DNA of 64,000 nucleotides from Phytohalomonas tamaricis. Lineage in GTDB: Bacteria; Pseudomonadota; Gammaproteobacteria; Pseudomonadales; Halomonadaceae. A program made the position numbers and the translations under genes. Below the pieces are notes generated by a model. It saw nothing but the letters and a program-made list of their open reading frames with translations. It was not told where the DNA came from and did no database searches. Each line of letters opens with the position of its first letter. Position 1 is the first letter of the stretch. The stretch covers positions 1 to 64,000 of the forward strand of contig NZ_PVRV01000019.1 in the NCBI RefSeq assembly GCF_003012345.1, written 5' to 3'. Of the stretch, positions 39,846 through 48,792 are shown piece after piece.

Positions 39846-40877
39846 TCACGCACGTTCCATCTGGATCTCTTTCACCACGATGTCGCCGTCGATCACGATC
39901 GGCTCGTCATCGAGAAATAGCGAGCAGTTGCGCATCGGAATATCGAGGTGGCAGGCCGTGTCGTTCGGGCCGCCGAGTTCGTTGTTCGGCCCGGTCGAGA
40001 ACATCACGTTGCCATAGTAACTGCGCGGCTCCATACCCATGCCTCCGGGGAACGCACCGGGTGTCATGCCGTGCCACTTGGCCTGCGGATTCATGCCCCA
40101 GCCGACATGGCTCATGCCCATGCCGCGCGGGTCGTTGAAGGCCGCCATGTAGGATTTCACCAGCTCGGCATCGAGGCCACCGCGGATATCGGTAATCCAG
40201 CCCTTTTCGATGGTGTAGGTGATCGGATCGCGCACGTACATGTTCTGCGGCAGCAGGATATCGCCCGGTGCCACGACGATCTGGCCGTCCACGCCATCAT
40301 CGTCGCCGCCGGTGAAGACGAAGCCCGAGGGCCAGTGGTCCCAGCGCCCGGGGGTATCAGTACAGGCGTATTCGGCAACGGTGGGATAGGTATTGAGCTT
40401 ATAGGTCACGTCCGTGCCGTGCGGCGACGTGATCCGCATGGTCTTGGCGTTCGACAGCAGCTCGGCGGCGATCTCGACCTTCTCGCGCAGCTCGGGATAC
40501 GGCAGCATGCGGGCCAGCAGTTCGGGCGGTTCCACCGCGGTCAGAATCCGCGTGCCCGCCTCCTGAATCGCGAACTGCTCCGGCGAGAACAGCAGGAAGA
40601 TGCAGTCGATCAGCATGTCGCACTGCTTCAGCGCCTCGACCGCCTCGGGCAGCGCCGCCAGCCCAGTGACACCGACGTTCCATCCGCCCGTAGGCAGCGG
40701 CGCGGGCAGACGCATGTGGTACATATTGGCGCCCAGGCGTTGGCCCGCCGCCATGAAGGCATCGGCGTAATCGAGGCGCTCGTTGCCCTGTGTCAGCACT
40801 ACGAGCTTCTCGCCTTCGTGTACGCCGGACATTTTCAATTGATGCAGGCAGATCTCGGTAAAGCTTGCTTGATCCAT
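39846..40877 (-). CDS. nicX: 2,5-dihydroxypyridine 5,6-dioxygenase-like (NicX)
   Basis: NicX opens the ring of 2,5-dihydroxypyridine with molecular oxygen and non-haem iron, giving N-formylmaleamate. The 343-residue protein has the family signatures LFSPEQFAIQEAGTRIL, VEPPELLARMLP, PGRWDHWPSGFVFT, YIEKGWI-like ITYTIEKGWITDIRGG, and the presumed iron ligands in GMSHVGWGMNP (His) and CHLDIPMRNC (His and Asp). ATG 40877 is preceded by GAGGAA. It sits between nicE and nicF in the operon. This gene fixes 2,5-dihydroxypyridine as the central intermediate. Confidence 0.9.
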   Translation of the reverse strand: MDQASFTEICLHQLKMSGVHEGEKLVVLTQGNERLDYADAFMAAGQRLGANMYHMRLPAPLPTGGWNVGVTGLAALPEAVEALKQCDMLIDCIFLLFSPEQFAIQEAGTRILTAVEPPELLARMLPYPELREKVEIAAELLSNAKTMRITSPHGTDVTYKLNTYPTVAEYACTDTPGRWDHWPSGFVFTGGDDDGVDGQIVVAPGDILLPQNMYVRDPITYTIEKGWITDIRGGLDAELVKSYMAAFNDPRGMGMSHVGWGMNPQAKWHGMTPGAFPGGMGMEPRSYYGNVMFSTGPNNELGGPNDTACHLDIPMRNCSLFLDDEPIVIDGDIVVKEIQMERA

Positions 40878-40953
40878 CAGTTGTTCCTCATTGTTCTTGG
40901 TCAAGTACCGCCGGTTTTCCGTAAGCCTTGTTGCCAATCGGCATGATGTGATC

Positions 40954-41709
40954 TCAGTAGGCGCCGGAGAGCAGCGCGCCGGCGCCGGGCACCACGGGGT
41001 CGAGATTAAGCGCCTTGAGCATCGCGTAGGTGGTGGCGATGGCGGCGGTGACCACCGGCTTGCCGGTCAGCGCCTCGACCTTGGGCACCGCGGCCAGCGA
41101 CGGCATCTGCACGCAGGCGGAGAGCACGATGGCGTCGACGCCGCTGTAGTCGAGCCCGGCGACGATCTCCGGCAGGTTGGCCGGGTCGTGGCGCGCCACG
41201 TCGAGATTGTTGGGAATCTCCAGGGCACGGTAGTCGACCACCTCGACGCCTTCCTGACGGATGTAGTCCACCACCAGCTCAGTGAGCGGCTTCATGTAGG
41301 GCGCCACCACCACCACGCGCCGGGCCTTCATCACGCCGAGGGCATCGACCAGGGCGCCGGCGCTGGTCACCACCGGCGTGTCGTGGCCATTCTCTTCCGT
41401 GCGCGAGCGCAGACGCTGCTGCGACTCGCGGTGATAGCCCGGTCCCATCGACATGATCGCCACCAGGCAGGCGTAGCCCATCACATCCACGGCGGCGTCG
41501 GAGAGCTCCAGCGCGCAGCGGTCGGACTCGGCGTCCATCGCCGCCAGCTCATCCTTGCTCACCGTCTTCATGCGCATGCGACTGGAGTGGAAGGTAAAAC
41601 GTTCCTCGGGGCGGATCAGCTGCCGTGCGGTGAGCATGGCGGGAATCTCGGTCTCCATGGTGATGTTGGAGCTGGGCACGATCTGGCCGATGCGGTAGTT
41701 GCGAGTCAT
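40954..41709 (-). CDS. nicE: Maleate cis-trans isomerase NicE
   Basis: NicE isomerises maleate to fumarate without a cofactor, in the Asp/Glu racemase superfamily. The 251-residue protein begins RIGQIVPSSNITMETEIPAML and has the two catalytic cysteines at about 81 (GYACLVAIMSMG) and 199 (LSACVQMPS), as in Pseudomonas NicE. It closes the pathway by delivering fumarate to the citric acid cycle. It lies 12 bases after nicD. Confidence 0.93.
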   Translation of the reverse strand: MTRNYRIGQIVPSSNITMETEIPAMLTARQLIRPEERFTFHSSRMRMKTVSKDELAAMDAESDRCALELSDAAVDVMGYACLVAIMSMGPGYHRESQQRLRSRTEENGHDTPVVTSAGALVDALGVMKARRVVVVAPYMKPLTELVVDYIRQEGVEVVDYRALEIPNNLDVARHDPANLPEIVAGLDYSGVDAIVLSACVQMPSLAAVPKVEALTGKPVVTAAIATTYAMLKALNLDPVVPGAGALLSGAY

Positions 41710-41721
41710 GGCGCGCTCTCC

Positions 41722-42540
41722 TTAGAGCTTGGGTCCCAGGAAGTCCTCGAAGGCGGCGAAGAAGCCCTCGAAGTCGTCCCAGGGGATCATGTGGCCCGCG
41801 TTGGCGGCGGTGGTGATGCGAATCGACGGCAGCAGGCCGCGGATCTCTTCCTGGTCCTCGGCCTGGATCACCCCGCCTCGGCCGGCGCACATCAGCAGCG
41901 TGGGCACGCTCAGCCGGGGGAGGTCCTGATGGACATCCACGCTGTGGAACTCCTCAAAGGCCTGGACGATGGCCGGCTCGAAGCAGGTGTGCAGCCATTC
42001 GGCGCGCAGGCGCAGCTGCGCCTCGCTCCAGGTCGGGCAATAGTCGCGCATGGTGTCGATATCCGCGCCGCGCGTGCAGGCGCGGATCGAATCGACGTAC
42101 CAGGGCAGCTTGCTGGGGTACGCGCGCCGCCCCGGGCCGGAGACCGGCGGGTCGATCAGCACCAGCTTTTCCACGTTCTTGGTGCCACGGCTCATGGCGC
42201 GCAGGGCGAAGCGCGCCCCCATCGAGTGGCCGGCGAGGATCACGTTCTCGAGCCCCAGCGCATCGATGAAGGCGATCACGTCGTCGGCGCAGGTGTCGGT
42301 GTCGTAGGCGAGCTCCGGCCCCGTCGAGGAGAGCCCACGGCCGCGCACGTCGAGCACGTAGGTGTCAAAGTGCTGGCCCAGGCGCTCGGCGACGAAGCCC
42401 CAGGTGATCGCCGGGCTGGTGATGCCGGGAATCAGCACCAGCGGCTGGCCGGTGGAAGCCGCATCGCCGCCGTAGCGTAGATAGTGCTGGCGGATGCCGC
42501 CCGCGTGAACGTTGGCGCCGTAGAGGTATGTCGTGGTCAT
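41722..42540 (-). CDS. nicD: N-formylmaleamate deformylase NicD
   Basis: NicD removes formate from N-formylmaleamate to give maleamate. The 272-residue alpha/beta-hydrolase has the nucleophile Ser 106 in AGHSMGARF, the histidine in NAGHMIPWDD, and stretches nearly identical to Pseudomonas NicD: ITSPAITWGFVAERLG, VLDVRGRGLSS and DPPVSGPGRRAYPSKLPWY. ATG 42540 overlaps the stop of the HD-domain gene by four bases, so I discarded a much longer upstream frame. Confidence 0.92.
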   Translation of the reverse strand: MTTTYLYGANVHAGGIRQHYLRYGGDAASTGQPLVLIPGITSPAITWGFVAERLGQHFDTYVLDVRGRGLSSTGPELAYDTDTCADDVIAFIDALGLENVILAGHSMGARFALRAMSRGTKNVEKLVLIDPPVSGPGRRAYPSKLPWYVDSIRACTRGADIDTMRDYCPTWSEAQLRLRAEWLHTCFEPAIVQAFEEFHSVDVHQDLPRLSVPTLLMCAGRGGVIQAEDQEEIRGLLPSIRITTAANAGHMIPWDDFEGFFAAFEDFLGPKL

Positions 42541-43217
42541 CGTTGTCCTTGTTTGGTCTCTTGTGTGGCTTGGGTGAGAAACGCGAGGCTGGCGGCCTGC
42601 TCGCGCCGCGTGGCGAAGTCGAAGCGCGTGTCGAAGGCGGCGTCGAGGGCGCGGGTGGCCGCCTCGAACAGCGGCAGCGCCCGGTGCAGCGCCAGCGGCG
42701 GGCGGATGCGCTCCATGCTCCAGCACAGCTTCTCCTTCGCCCCCTCGATGGTGTAGATACCGCGCTGCACCCACTCCACCGCCAGCCAGTCGAATACCTC
42801 AAGAAAGGAGAGTGCATCGGCGGCCTGAAGGATGTCCGCCTCCCAACCGCCGCCGATCTCGTGGCGTAGAATCAGCCGCCGCACCTGGCGGCACAGCGTC
42901 GCCTCCGCGCCCTGCCCGCGCATCCACTCTTCGACGATGTCGGCGGAGCGGGTCGAGTGGGCAAAGAGGTAATCAGGATCGTCGAAGCCGTTGGTCGGCG
43001 TGCCGGTGGGCCCGCCCGGGAAGAAGCGCTCGGCGTCGTGGCTCAGCGCCGCGAACCTGAGTGCCTCGCTGGCCTGCCCCGCGCACAGCGCGACCACCCA
43101 GCTGCGGGTATTGAGTAGGTGTTCGAGCTGGTAGAAGCCATCGAGCCACTCCATCGCATCCTGCTCCAAGGCGGTGAAGTTCGAGTCAAAGTAGCGGCCG
43201 GGCGTGCAGAAATTCAT
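42537..43217 (-). CDS. HD-domain protein of unknown function in the pyridine operon
   Basis: A 226-residue protein with the pattern of an HD-superfamily metal site: His 33 (LEHLLNT), His 60-Asp 61 (ALSHDAERFF), His 119-Glu 120 (RHEIGGG) and Asp 134 (ADALSFLEV). Such sites usually serve phosphohydrolases. It is coupled by four-base overlaps to the molybdopterin subunit gene upstream and to nicD downstream, so it belongs to the pathway. It could remove a phosphate placed by the ATP/PEP-dependent pair further upstream; this is inference. I do not recognise a characterised relative. Confidence 0.8.
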   Translation of the reverse strand: MNFCTPGRYFDSNFTALEQDAMEWLDGFYQLEHLLNTRSWVVALCAGQASEALRFAALSHDAERFFPGGPTGTPTNGFDDPDYLFAHSTRSADIVEEWMRGQGAEATLCRQVRRLILRHEIGGGWEADILQAADALSFLEVFDWLAVEWVQRGIYTIEGAKEKLCWSMERIRPPLALHRALPLFEAATRALDAAFDTRFDFATRREQAASLAFLTQATQETKQGQR

Positions 43218-45634
43218 GCGGCGGCTCCTTGTGTGCTTTCACGGGCGGCTTGCAGAGCACGCCACACGCTCTCAGGGGTGATCGGCAACGCTGAGAACTC
43301 GACGCCGTAATCGGCCAGCGCATCGCAGAGGGCATTGGCAATGGCCGCGCCGGGCGGAATGGTGCCCACCTCGCCCACGCCGCGCACGCCAAAGGTGGTT
43401 ACCGGCGAGGGCACCTCGGTGTGCAGAAGCTCGATCGGCGGCACGTCGGCGGCGCGGGGCACGGCGTAGTCGAGCATCGAGCCGCTGAGTAGCTGGCCGG
43501 TGACAGCGTCGTAGCGCAACTCCTCGCCCAGCGCCGCGCCCAGCCCCTGCACCAGGGCGCCGCGCACCTGGCCTTCGACGATCATCGGATTCACTGCCAC
43601 GCCGCAGTCGTGAACCATCACGAAGCGCTCGACGCTGAACTCGCCCGTTTCCGGGTCCACCGCCACCACCGCCGCCGCGGTGCCGAAGGAGAAGGCAGCG
43701 CTGGGCGGCTCGAAGTGGGCGGTGGTTTCCAGCCCCGGCGTCTCGTCGTGGGGAATGCCCTGGCCGAGAATCGCGCGGCTGAAGACATCGGAAAGCGGTA
43801 CGCGCTTGTCGGCATCATCGCGGTGGCGCACCTCGTAGCCCTCGATCACCGCCTCCTCGGGAGCGATGCCCAGCGCCCAAGCGCCGAGGCGCAGCGTCTT
43901 GTCGCGGAAGGGCAGCGCCGCCTCGCGCAGAGCGCCGGCGGCGGCGATCAGAGTGCGCGAGGCGAAGGCACCGGTGTTGAGCGGCGAGCTGGCGGTATCG
44001 CCGCTATGCACCCGCACGGCGTCGAAGTCCACCCCCAGCACCTCGGCGCAGATCTGCGCGAAGGCGGTCTCACTGCTCTGGCCGATGGAAGAGACGCCGG
44101 TATAGAGGTCGATGGTGCCGGAGCGGTTGGCGCGCAGCGTCACGCTCTCGTGGGCACCGAACTTCGAGCCGCGATTGGCGAGAAAGCGCGCACTGGCGTA
44201 GCCGGTGCGCTCGACGAAAGAGGAGAGCCCGATGCCGAGGATACGCCCGTCGGGGCGCGGCACGCGGGGGCTGGCACGATGCGCGGCGTAGTCCACCGCC
44301 TCGGCGGCCATGCGCAGCGTACGGAGATAGTCGCCACTGTCGTAGACGGCACCGCTGGGCACCGTCCACGGCAGATCCTCCGGGCGCAGCATGTTCAGCT
44401 CGCGCAGCGCCAGAGGATCCTTGCCGAGCTTGCGCGCCAGGCGGTCCACCAGCACCTCCAGGGCAAAATTGACCTCCGGCTGGCCGTAGCCGCGATAGGC
44501 GCCTACCGGGGTCTTGTTGGTCATCGCCACGCGGCGCTCCACGGCGGCGTCCGCCACCCGGTAGGGGCCGGTGAAGATGACGCTGGAGAGCTGCGACGAG
44601 CCGAACGGCGAGTTCCAGCCCCCGATGTCGGTGGTGTAGGTGTTGGTCATCGCCACGAAGCGGCCCTCGGCATCCGCCGCCAGGCAGTAGTCGTGGATCG
44701 ACTCGCGGCCGTGGGTGCTGGCGCGGAAGTGCTCCATGCGATCCTCGATCCACTTGACCGGGCGACGCAGCGCCATGGCGTGCAGGCTCGCCAGCACATC
44801 CTCGGGATAGACGCCGAGCTTCATGCCGAAGCCGCCACCGACATCCGAGGCCGAGACGCGGATGCACTCCTCGCCGATACGCAGCGACTCGGCGAGCTGC
44901 TTGCGCACCAGATGCGGCACTTGGGTAGAGGTATGGATCGAGAGCTCCCGCGCGCCGGGACGCCACACCGCCACCACGCCGCGCGTCTCCATCGGCAGCG
45001 GTGTGACCCGGCCGATGCGCATCCGGCTGCGGAGCACTACGTCGGCCGCCTCGATGCGTGCCTCCGGCTCGCCGGCGCGGTCACCGTTCGAGGCCAGCAG
45101 GTTCGAGGCCAGCGACTGCGGATGCAGCAGCGGCGCGCCCTCTTCCAGCGCCGCGATGGCGTCGCTGACGTGGGGCAGCGGCTCGTATTCGATCTCGATC
45201 AGTTCGATAGCATCCTCGGCCAGGGCGCGGCTTACTGCCACCACGCTCACCACCGGCTGGCCCTCGTAGGTCGCCTTATCCTGGGCCAGCGCGTAATAGG
45301 GTAGCTGCGGCGCACCGGGTACCGGACGCAGCACGGTAAGCGGCGCGCTCTGCTCACGCACCTGCTCGCCGGTGAGAACATGCTTGACGCCCTCCAATTC
45401 CAGTGCCCGGGAGACATCGATGGAGAGAATGCGGGCGTGAGGAAAAGGACAGCGTCCCACCGCCATTTCGAGCTGATGGGCGAACTGCACGTCGTCAGTG
45501 AAGCGACCATCGCCGCGCAGCAGCCGCTCATCCTCGGTGCGCGGCACGCTGGTGCCGATCAGGCGGTGCTTGAGGCTCTCCTCCTGCCGGGTTGTCTCCT
45601 TCGGTGCGGCCGGAGCTTCCACGAACTCGTTCAT
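43214..45634 (-). CDS. Molybdenum hydroxylase large subunit (molybdopterin-binding), hydroxypyridine dehydrogenase type
   Basis: The catalytic subunit of a xanthine oxidase-family hydroxylase. The 806-residue protein has the N-terminal a/b-hammerhead domain (LLRGDGRFTDDVQ), then molybdopterin motifs SASDVGGGFGMKLGVYPED, VGAYRGYGQPEVNFALE and the C-terminal FGVRGVGEVGTIPP with the catalytic Glu. It lacks the AYxCSFR loop of carbon monoxide dehydrogenase, so CO oxidation is unlikely. Its partners (2Fe-2S, SRPBCC, FAD) lie directly upstream with ATGA-type overlaps. Expected reaction: water-derived hydroxylation of an N-heteroaromatic ring to feed NicX. ATG 45634 overlaps the preceding stop. Confidence 0.9.
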   Translation of the reverse strand: MNEFVEAPAAPKETTRQEESLKHRLIGTSVPRTEDERLLRGDGRFTDDVQFAHQLEMAVGRCPFPHARILSIDVSRALELEGVKHVLTGEQVREQSAPLTVLRPVPGAPQLPYYALAQDKATYEGQPVVSVVAVSRALAEDAIELIEIEYEPLPHVSDAIAALEEGAPLLHPQSLASNLLASNGDRAGEPEARIEAADVVLRSRMRIGRVTPLPMETRGVVAVWRPGARELSIHTSTQVPHLVRKQLAESLRIGEECIRVSASDVGGGFGMKLGVYPEDVLASLHAMALRRPVKWIEDRMEHFRASTHGRESIHDYCLAADAEGRFVAMTNTYTTDIGGWNSPFGSSQLSSVIFTGPYRVADAAVERRVAMTNKTPVGAYRGYGQPEVNFALEVLVDRLARKLGKDPLALRELNMLRPEDLPWTVPSGAVYDSGDYLRTLRMAAEAVDYAAHRASPRVPRPDGRILGIGLSSFVERTGYASARFLANRGSKFGAHESVTLRANRSGTIDLYTGVSSIGQSSETAFAQICAEVLGVDFDAVRVHSGDTASSPLNTGAFASRTLIAAAGALREAALPFRDKTLRLGAWALGIAPEEAVIEGYEVRHRDDADKRVPLSDVFSRAILGQGIPHDETPGLETTAHFEPPSAAFSFGTAAAVVAVDPETGEFSVERFVMVHDCGVAVNPMIVEGQVRGALVQGLGAALGEELRYDAVTGQLLSGSMLDYAVPRAADVPPIELLHTEVPSPVTTFGVRGVGEVGTIPPGAAIANALCDALADYGVEFSALPITPESVWRALQAARESTQGAAA

Positions 45635-46140
45635 GCCTCGACCTCCACCACCTGCCCTTCGTTTTGTTGCAGCTGCAGATACTCTTCCACCGCGCGCACG
45701 ATGCCCTCGTAGCCGGTACAGCGGCACAGCACGCCGCTGATCTCGTCACGGATCTGCTCGCGGCTCATCGGCTCGCCGCGCGCCGCGAGGCTGGTGGCCA
45801 GCATCAGGAAGCCTGGTGTGCAGAAGCCGCACTGCAAGCCGTGGTGGCGCTTGAACGCCTGCTGCAAGGCGTTGAGGTCGCCGTTCTCCTCGGCCAGCGA
45901 CTCCACGGTGCGCACCTCGGCGCCGTCGAGCTGGGCGGCGAGCATCAGACACGACTTGACCGCCTGGCCGTCGACCATGACGGTGCACATGCCGCATACG
46001 CCCTGCTCGCAGCCGACATGGGTGCCGGTGCGCCCCAGCCGCTGGCGCAGGAAGTCCGCCGCGTGCATCCGGCTCGGCGCCCAGGCCCGCACGCTCTCGC
46101 CGTTAAGCGTGAGGGTGATCTCGTTCTCGTTAAGTGTCAT
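45631..46140 (-). CDS. Molybdenum hydroxylase small subunit, 2Fe-2S
   Basis: Carries electrons from the molybdenum site to FAD through two [2Fe-2S] clusters. The 169-residue protein has the plant-type cluster motif CEQGVCGMCTVMVDGQAVKSC and the second cluster motif CGFCTPGFLML with VLCRCTGYEGIV. ATG 46140 has GGAG eight bases upstream; the frame is open to 46167. Its stop overlaps the large subunit start. Confidence 0.95.
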   Translation of the reverse strand: MTLNENEITLTLNGESVRAWAPSRMHAADFLRQRLGRTGTHVGCEQGVCGMCTVMVDGQAVKSCLMLAAQLDGAEVRTVESLAEENGDLNALQQAFKRHHGLQCGFCTPGFLMLATSLAARGEPMSREQIRDEISGVLCRCTGYEGIVRAVEEYLQLQQNEGQVVEVEA

Positions 46141-46151
46141 CACATGTCTCC

Positions 46152-46793
46152 TCAGCTCACCTGCCACAGCACCAGCAGGCTCACCACCAACGCCGCTGCA
46201 CTAAACACCGCCGAGAGCCTCGGCCAGAACTCGCCGGACACCGCCGCCGGCGTGGCGCTCGCGGCCCCCACAGCCGTCGATGTCTTGGCCGCCGGACGAC
46301 GGTTGGCGACAGCAGCGGCAGCGGGCGCGGTGGGCGCGTCGCTTTCCTCGCCGGAGAGCGCCCGCTCGAGATTGCGGGTGAACTCCATCGTTACCTTCTC
46401 GGCCTGCCGGGTGATCACTTTCTGGCCCACGCTGCCCAGGGCCCCGCCCAGCGCCACCTCGCCGCTGACGGTGACGTGGGTATGGCCTGCTTCCTCGCGC
46501 AGCTCCACGCTGTTGGCAGCGCGGAAGTTGCCGATGGCGCCCTTCACCGCCTTGCCGGTGGAGGTGAAGCCGATGCGCTCAAAAGCCACGCGCTCGATGA
46601 TGTGCACCCGCGCCTCGAAGGTGGCGGACATCGGCCCCAGCTTCTGGGTGACGGTGACCGCCACGTTGTCGTCGTCGAGCTGTTCGGCCCGCTTGACGCC
46701 GGGAATGCACTGCGCCACCTGCTCGAACTGCTCGAAGAACGCCCAGACCTTGCCGATGGGCTCGGCGACCTGGAACTGCTGTTCGAATTTCAT
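46152..46793 (-). CDS. SRPBCC (CoxG-like) subunit with C-terminal membrane anchor
   Basis: A 213-residue protein with an SRPBCC domain of the CoxG type: MKFEQQFQVAEPIGKVWAFF at the start, IPGVKRAEQLDDDN, GEVALGGALGSVGQKVI. About 40 Ala/Thr/Pro-rich residues follow and then a C-terminal hydrophobic segment (FSAAALVVSLLVLWQVS) that could anchor the complex to the membrane. In several N-heterocycle hydroxylases SRPBCC is fused to another subunit; here it is separate. Its start overlaps the FAD subunit stop (ATGA). Confidence 0.9.
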   Translation of the reverse strand: MKFEQQFQVAEPIGKVWAFFEQFEQVAQCIPGVKRAEQLDDDNVAVTVTQKLGPMSATFEARVHIIERVAFERIGFTSTGKAVKGAIGNFRAANSVELREEAGHTHVTVSGEVALGGALGSVGQKVITRQAEKVTMEFTRNLERALSGEESDAPTAPAAAAVANRRPAAKTSTAVGAASATPAAVSGEFWPRLSAVFSAAALVVSLLVLWQVS

Positions 46794-47698
46794 CTGTTTT
46801 CCCTTGTTCTGGTGAGGAGCTCGGTAGCAGACGCCCGCGCGCGCAGCTGCTGCAGCGCCCGCCGCACGTGGACGGGAACGAGGTGCGTCCGGTACTCCGC
46901 CGTGGCGCGCATGTCGCTGGGCGGGTCGATGTCCTCCACGGTCAGGGCGGCGGCCTCGCGGATATCGTCATCCGTAAGCCGGGTGCCGGAAAGGCGCGCG
47001 CTCGCCGCCTCGGCCGGCACCGGCATGTCGCTGACGCCGCCCAGGCCGATGCGCAGATCGTGCCAGCAACCGTCGCTATCGCATTCGCCGGTGACCGCCA
47101 CCGAAAGCACGCAGAAGTCACCGTGACGACGGGTCAGCTCGCTGAAGGCGAAGTGGCTGGGATGACGCGGAAAGCGGATTTCGGTCACCATCTCGTCGAA
47201 TTCCAGGGCGGCGGCGTAGGAGCCGTCGTAGAACTCGCCCATGGCAATTTCCCGGCTCCCCCTGCCGCTCTCCACCCGCACCCGGGCACCGAGCACCAGG
47301 CAGCCCAGCGGCATCTCGGCGGTGGGGTCGCCCTGCACCAGGCTGCCGCCGAGGGTGCCGCGATTGCGCACCTGGCGGTCGCCGATATGGCGCACCATCT
47401 CGGCGAGTAGCGGCAGGCGGCTCGCCACCACCTCGGAACGTTCCAGACTGACATAGCGAGTCAGCGCGCCGATCCTGGTTTCTTCGAGATCGCCTTCACC
47501 TTCGGCCTCGATGCCATCGAGCCCCGGCACCTGGTTGACGTCGATCAACGCGCCCAGTCGCCATAGCCGCATGTTGAGCATCGGCATCAGGCTCTGGCCC
47601 CCGGCGAGCAGGCGCGCCTCGCCGGCGTATTCATCGAGCAGCGTCACCGCCTCGGCCACCGAGCCGGCACGGTGATAGAGAAAATCCGCCGCTTTCAC
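46790..47698 (-). CDS. Molybdenum hydroxylase FAD-binding subunit
   Basis: The medium subunit that holds FAD and passes electrons on. The 302-residue protein has FLYHRAGSVAEAVTLLDEYAG, the FAD motifs LLAGGQSLMPMLNMRL and NRGTLGGSLVQGDPTAEMP, and a C-terminal CO_deh_flav domain. The start is GTG at 47698 (KAADFLYHRAG), overlapping the preceding stop by four bases (GTGA); the frame continues further upstream only as a shadow of that gene. Confidence 0.93.
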   Translation of the reverse strand: MKAADFLYHRAGSVAEAVTLLDEYAGEARLLAGGQSLMPMLNMRLWRLGALIDVNQVPGLDGIEAEGEGDLEETRIGALTRYVSLERSEVVASRLPLLAEMVRHIGDRQVRNRGTLGGSLVQGDPTAEMPLGCLVLGARVRVESGRGSREIAMGEFYDGSYAAALEFDEMVTEIRFPRHPSHFAFSELTRRHGDFCVLSVAVTGECDSDGCWHDLRIGLGGVSDMPVPAEAASARLSGTRLTDDDIREAAALTVEDIDPPSDMRATAEYRTHLVPVHVRRALQQLRARASATELLTRTRENR

Positions 47699-48792
47699 CG
47701 TGACTCTCCCTGGGCCGCTTTCGCCGCGACCTTCACCCCGGCGAAGCGGGCCAGTACGCGGTTGACCGGCGACTGTTCCGCATCCACCAGACTCTTGGTC
47801 TCGCGGCGACTCCACACCGTCTCGGGGCGCACCTGAAGCACTCGCACCTCGCCACGCTCACTGACCGCCCACTCGATATCCTGGGGCGCGCCGCGCTGGC
47901 GCTCGATCTGCTTGGCGAGCTTCGCCAGTTCGAGTACCTGCTCGTCGCTGAGGCAAGGTGTCTGGCAGCGCTCGCCCTCCATCGGCATCAGAGCCACCTC
48001 TCCCGCCGCGGCGTCGAAGCAGTACGTTTCGGTCTGCGCTACCGTCTTGCGGTCGAGGATCTCCAGGGTCACTTTGTCGACGGTGAACTGGGCGGGGGTG
48101 ATGTCGCCCTTGACGACACCCTCGCCGAGCCCCCAGCAGGCTTCCATCACGATCTTTGAACGGTCGCCGTTGAGCGGGTTGAGGGTGAACATCACCCCGG
48201 CGGCGCGGGCCTGGACCATCTGCTGGATGCCGACGCACATGCCGAAGTCCCCCGCCGCCACGGCGTTCGCGCCATCCACCCGGTAGGAGAGCACGGCGTC
48301 GCCGAACATCCCGGCCCAACAGGCACGGATATGGCGGATTACCGCATCGACACCGCAGATCCACAGATAAGTTTCGTACTGGCCAGCGAAGCTGGCGCCT
48401 TCCAGGTCTTCCGATTCACCGCTGGAGCGCACTGCCACTGGCGTCTCGCTGACGCCGGTGCGCTTCTCAAGCGCTGCGTAGCTCTCGCGGATCTGCGCTT
48501 CGAGTTCGGTCGACAGCGGGGCCGTCTTGATGCCCTCGACCAATTTGACGGTCTCGCCCTTGATCTCGTTGAGCACCATGTGTGGCGCCCGGGCACGAAT
48601 GCGTGCCGCCTCCTCGGCCAGCCCGGTGGCGGCCATGAAGTGGCGATAGGCTGCGGTGGTGACGCCAAAGCCCGGCGGCACCGCCAGGCCGGCGGCGGTG
48701 GAATGCGCCAGGCTGGCGAACTTGCCGCCGAGCAGAGCGTTGCCGGGAGCCGAGGCGTCATCGAGCCACAGAATGTAGGGAGCCTGAGTCAT
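47695..48792 (-). CDS. PEP synthase/PPDK N-terminal ATP-binding protein (phenylphosphate synthase protein 2-like)
   Basis: A stand-alone ATP-grasp domain of the PEP synthase family, 365 residues. It shows GGKFASLAHSTAAGLAVPPGF at the N-terminus, AVRSSGESEDLEGASFAGQYET (ATP site), VMFTLNPLNGDRSKIVMEACWGLGE, and IEWAVSERGEVRVLQVRPETVW near the end. It lacks the swivelling His domain, which is encoded by the adjacent gene. The split, with proteins of about 40 and 70 kDa, is like phenylphosphate synthase proteins 2 and 1. Predicted role: ATP-dependent phosphorylation of the His domain of its partner. It overlaps both neighbours by four bases. Confidence 0.85.
   Translation of the reverse strand: MTQAPYILWLDDASAPGNALLGGKFASLAHSTAAGLAVPPGFGVTTAAYRHFMAATGLAEEAARIRARAPHMVLNEIKGETVKLVEGIKTAPLSTELEAQIRESYAALEKRTGVSETPVAVRSSGESEDLEGASFAGQYETYLWICGVDAVIRHIRACWAGMFGDAVLSYRVDGANAVAAGDFGMCVGIQQMVQARAAGVMFTLNPLNGDRSKIVMEACWGLGEGVVKGDITPAQFTVDKVTLEILDRKTVAQTETYCFDAAAGEVALMPMEGERCQTPCLSDEQVLELAKLAKQIERQRGAPQDIEWAVSERGEVRVLQVRPETVWSRRETKSLVDAEQSPVNRVLARFAGVKVAAKAAQGESR

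Noticed and set aside
40891-42480. A 529-codon open frame on the plus strand, antisense to nicE and nicD
   Set aside because: It is His/Gly/Arg-rich with no family features and lies opposite well-recognised genes; long antisense frames are expected in high-G+C coding DNA.
43610-45304. A 564-codon open frame on the plus strand inside the molybdenum hydroxylase gene
   Set aside because: Same reason: low-complexity composition, no motif, and fully opposite a conserved catalytic subunit.
43214-47698. Annotation as aerobic carbon monoxide dehydrogenase (coxMSLG)
   Set aside because: The large subunit has AYRGYGQ where form I CO dehydrogenase has AYxCSFR, and the neighbours are 2,5-dihydroxypyridine pathway genes, so N-heterocycle hydroxylation fits better.
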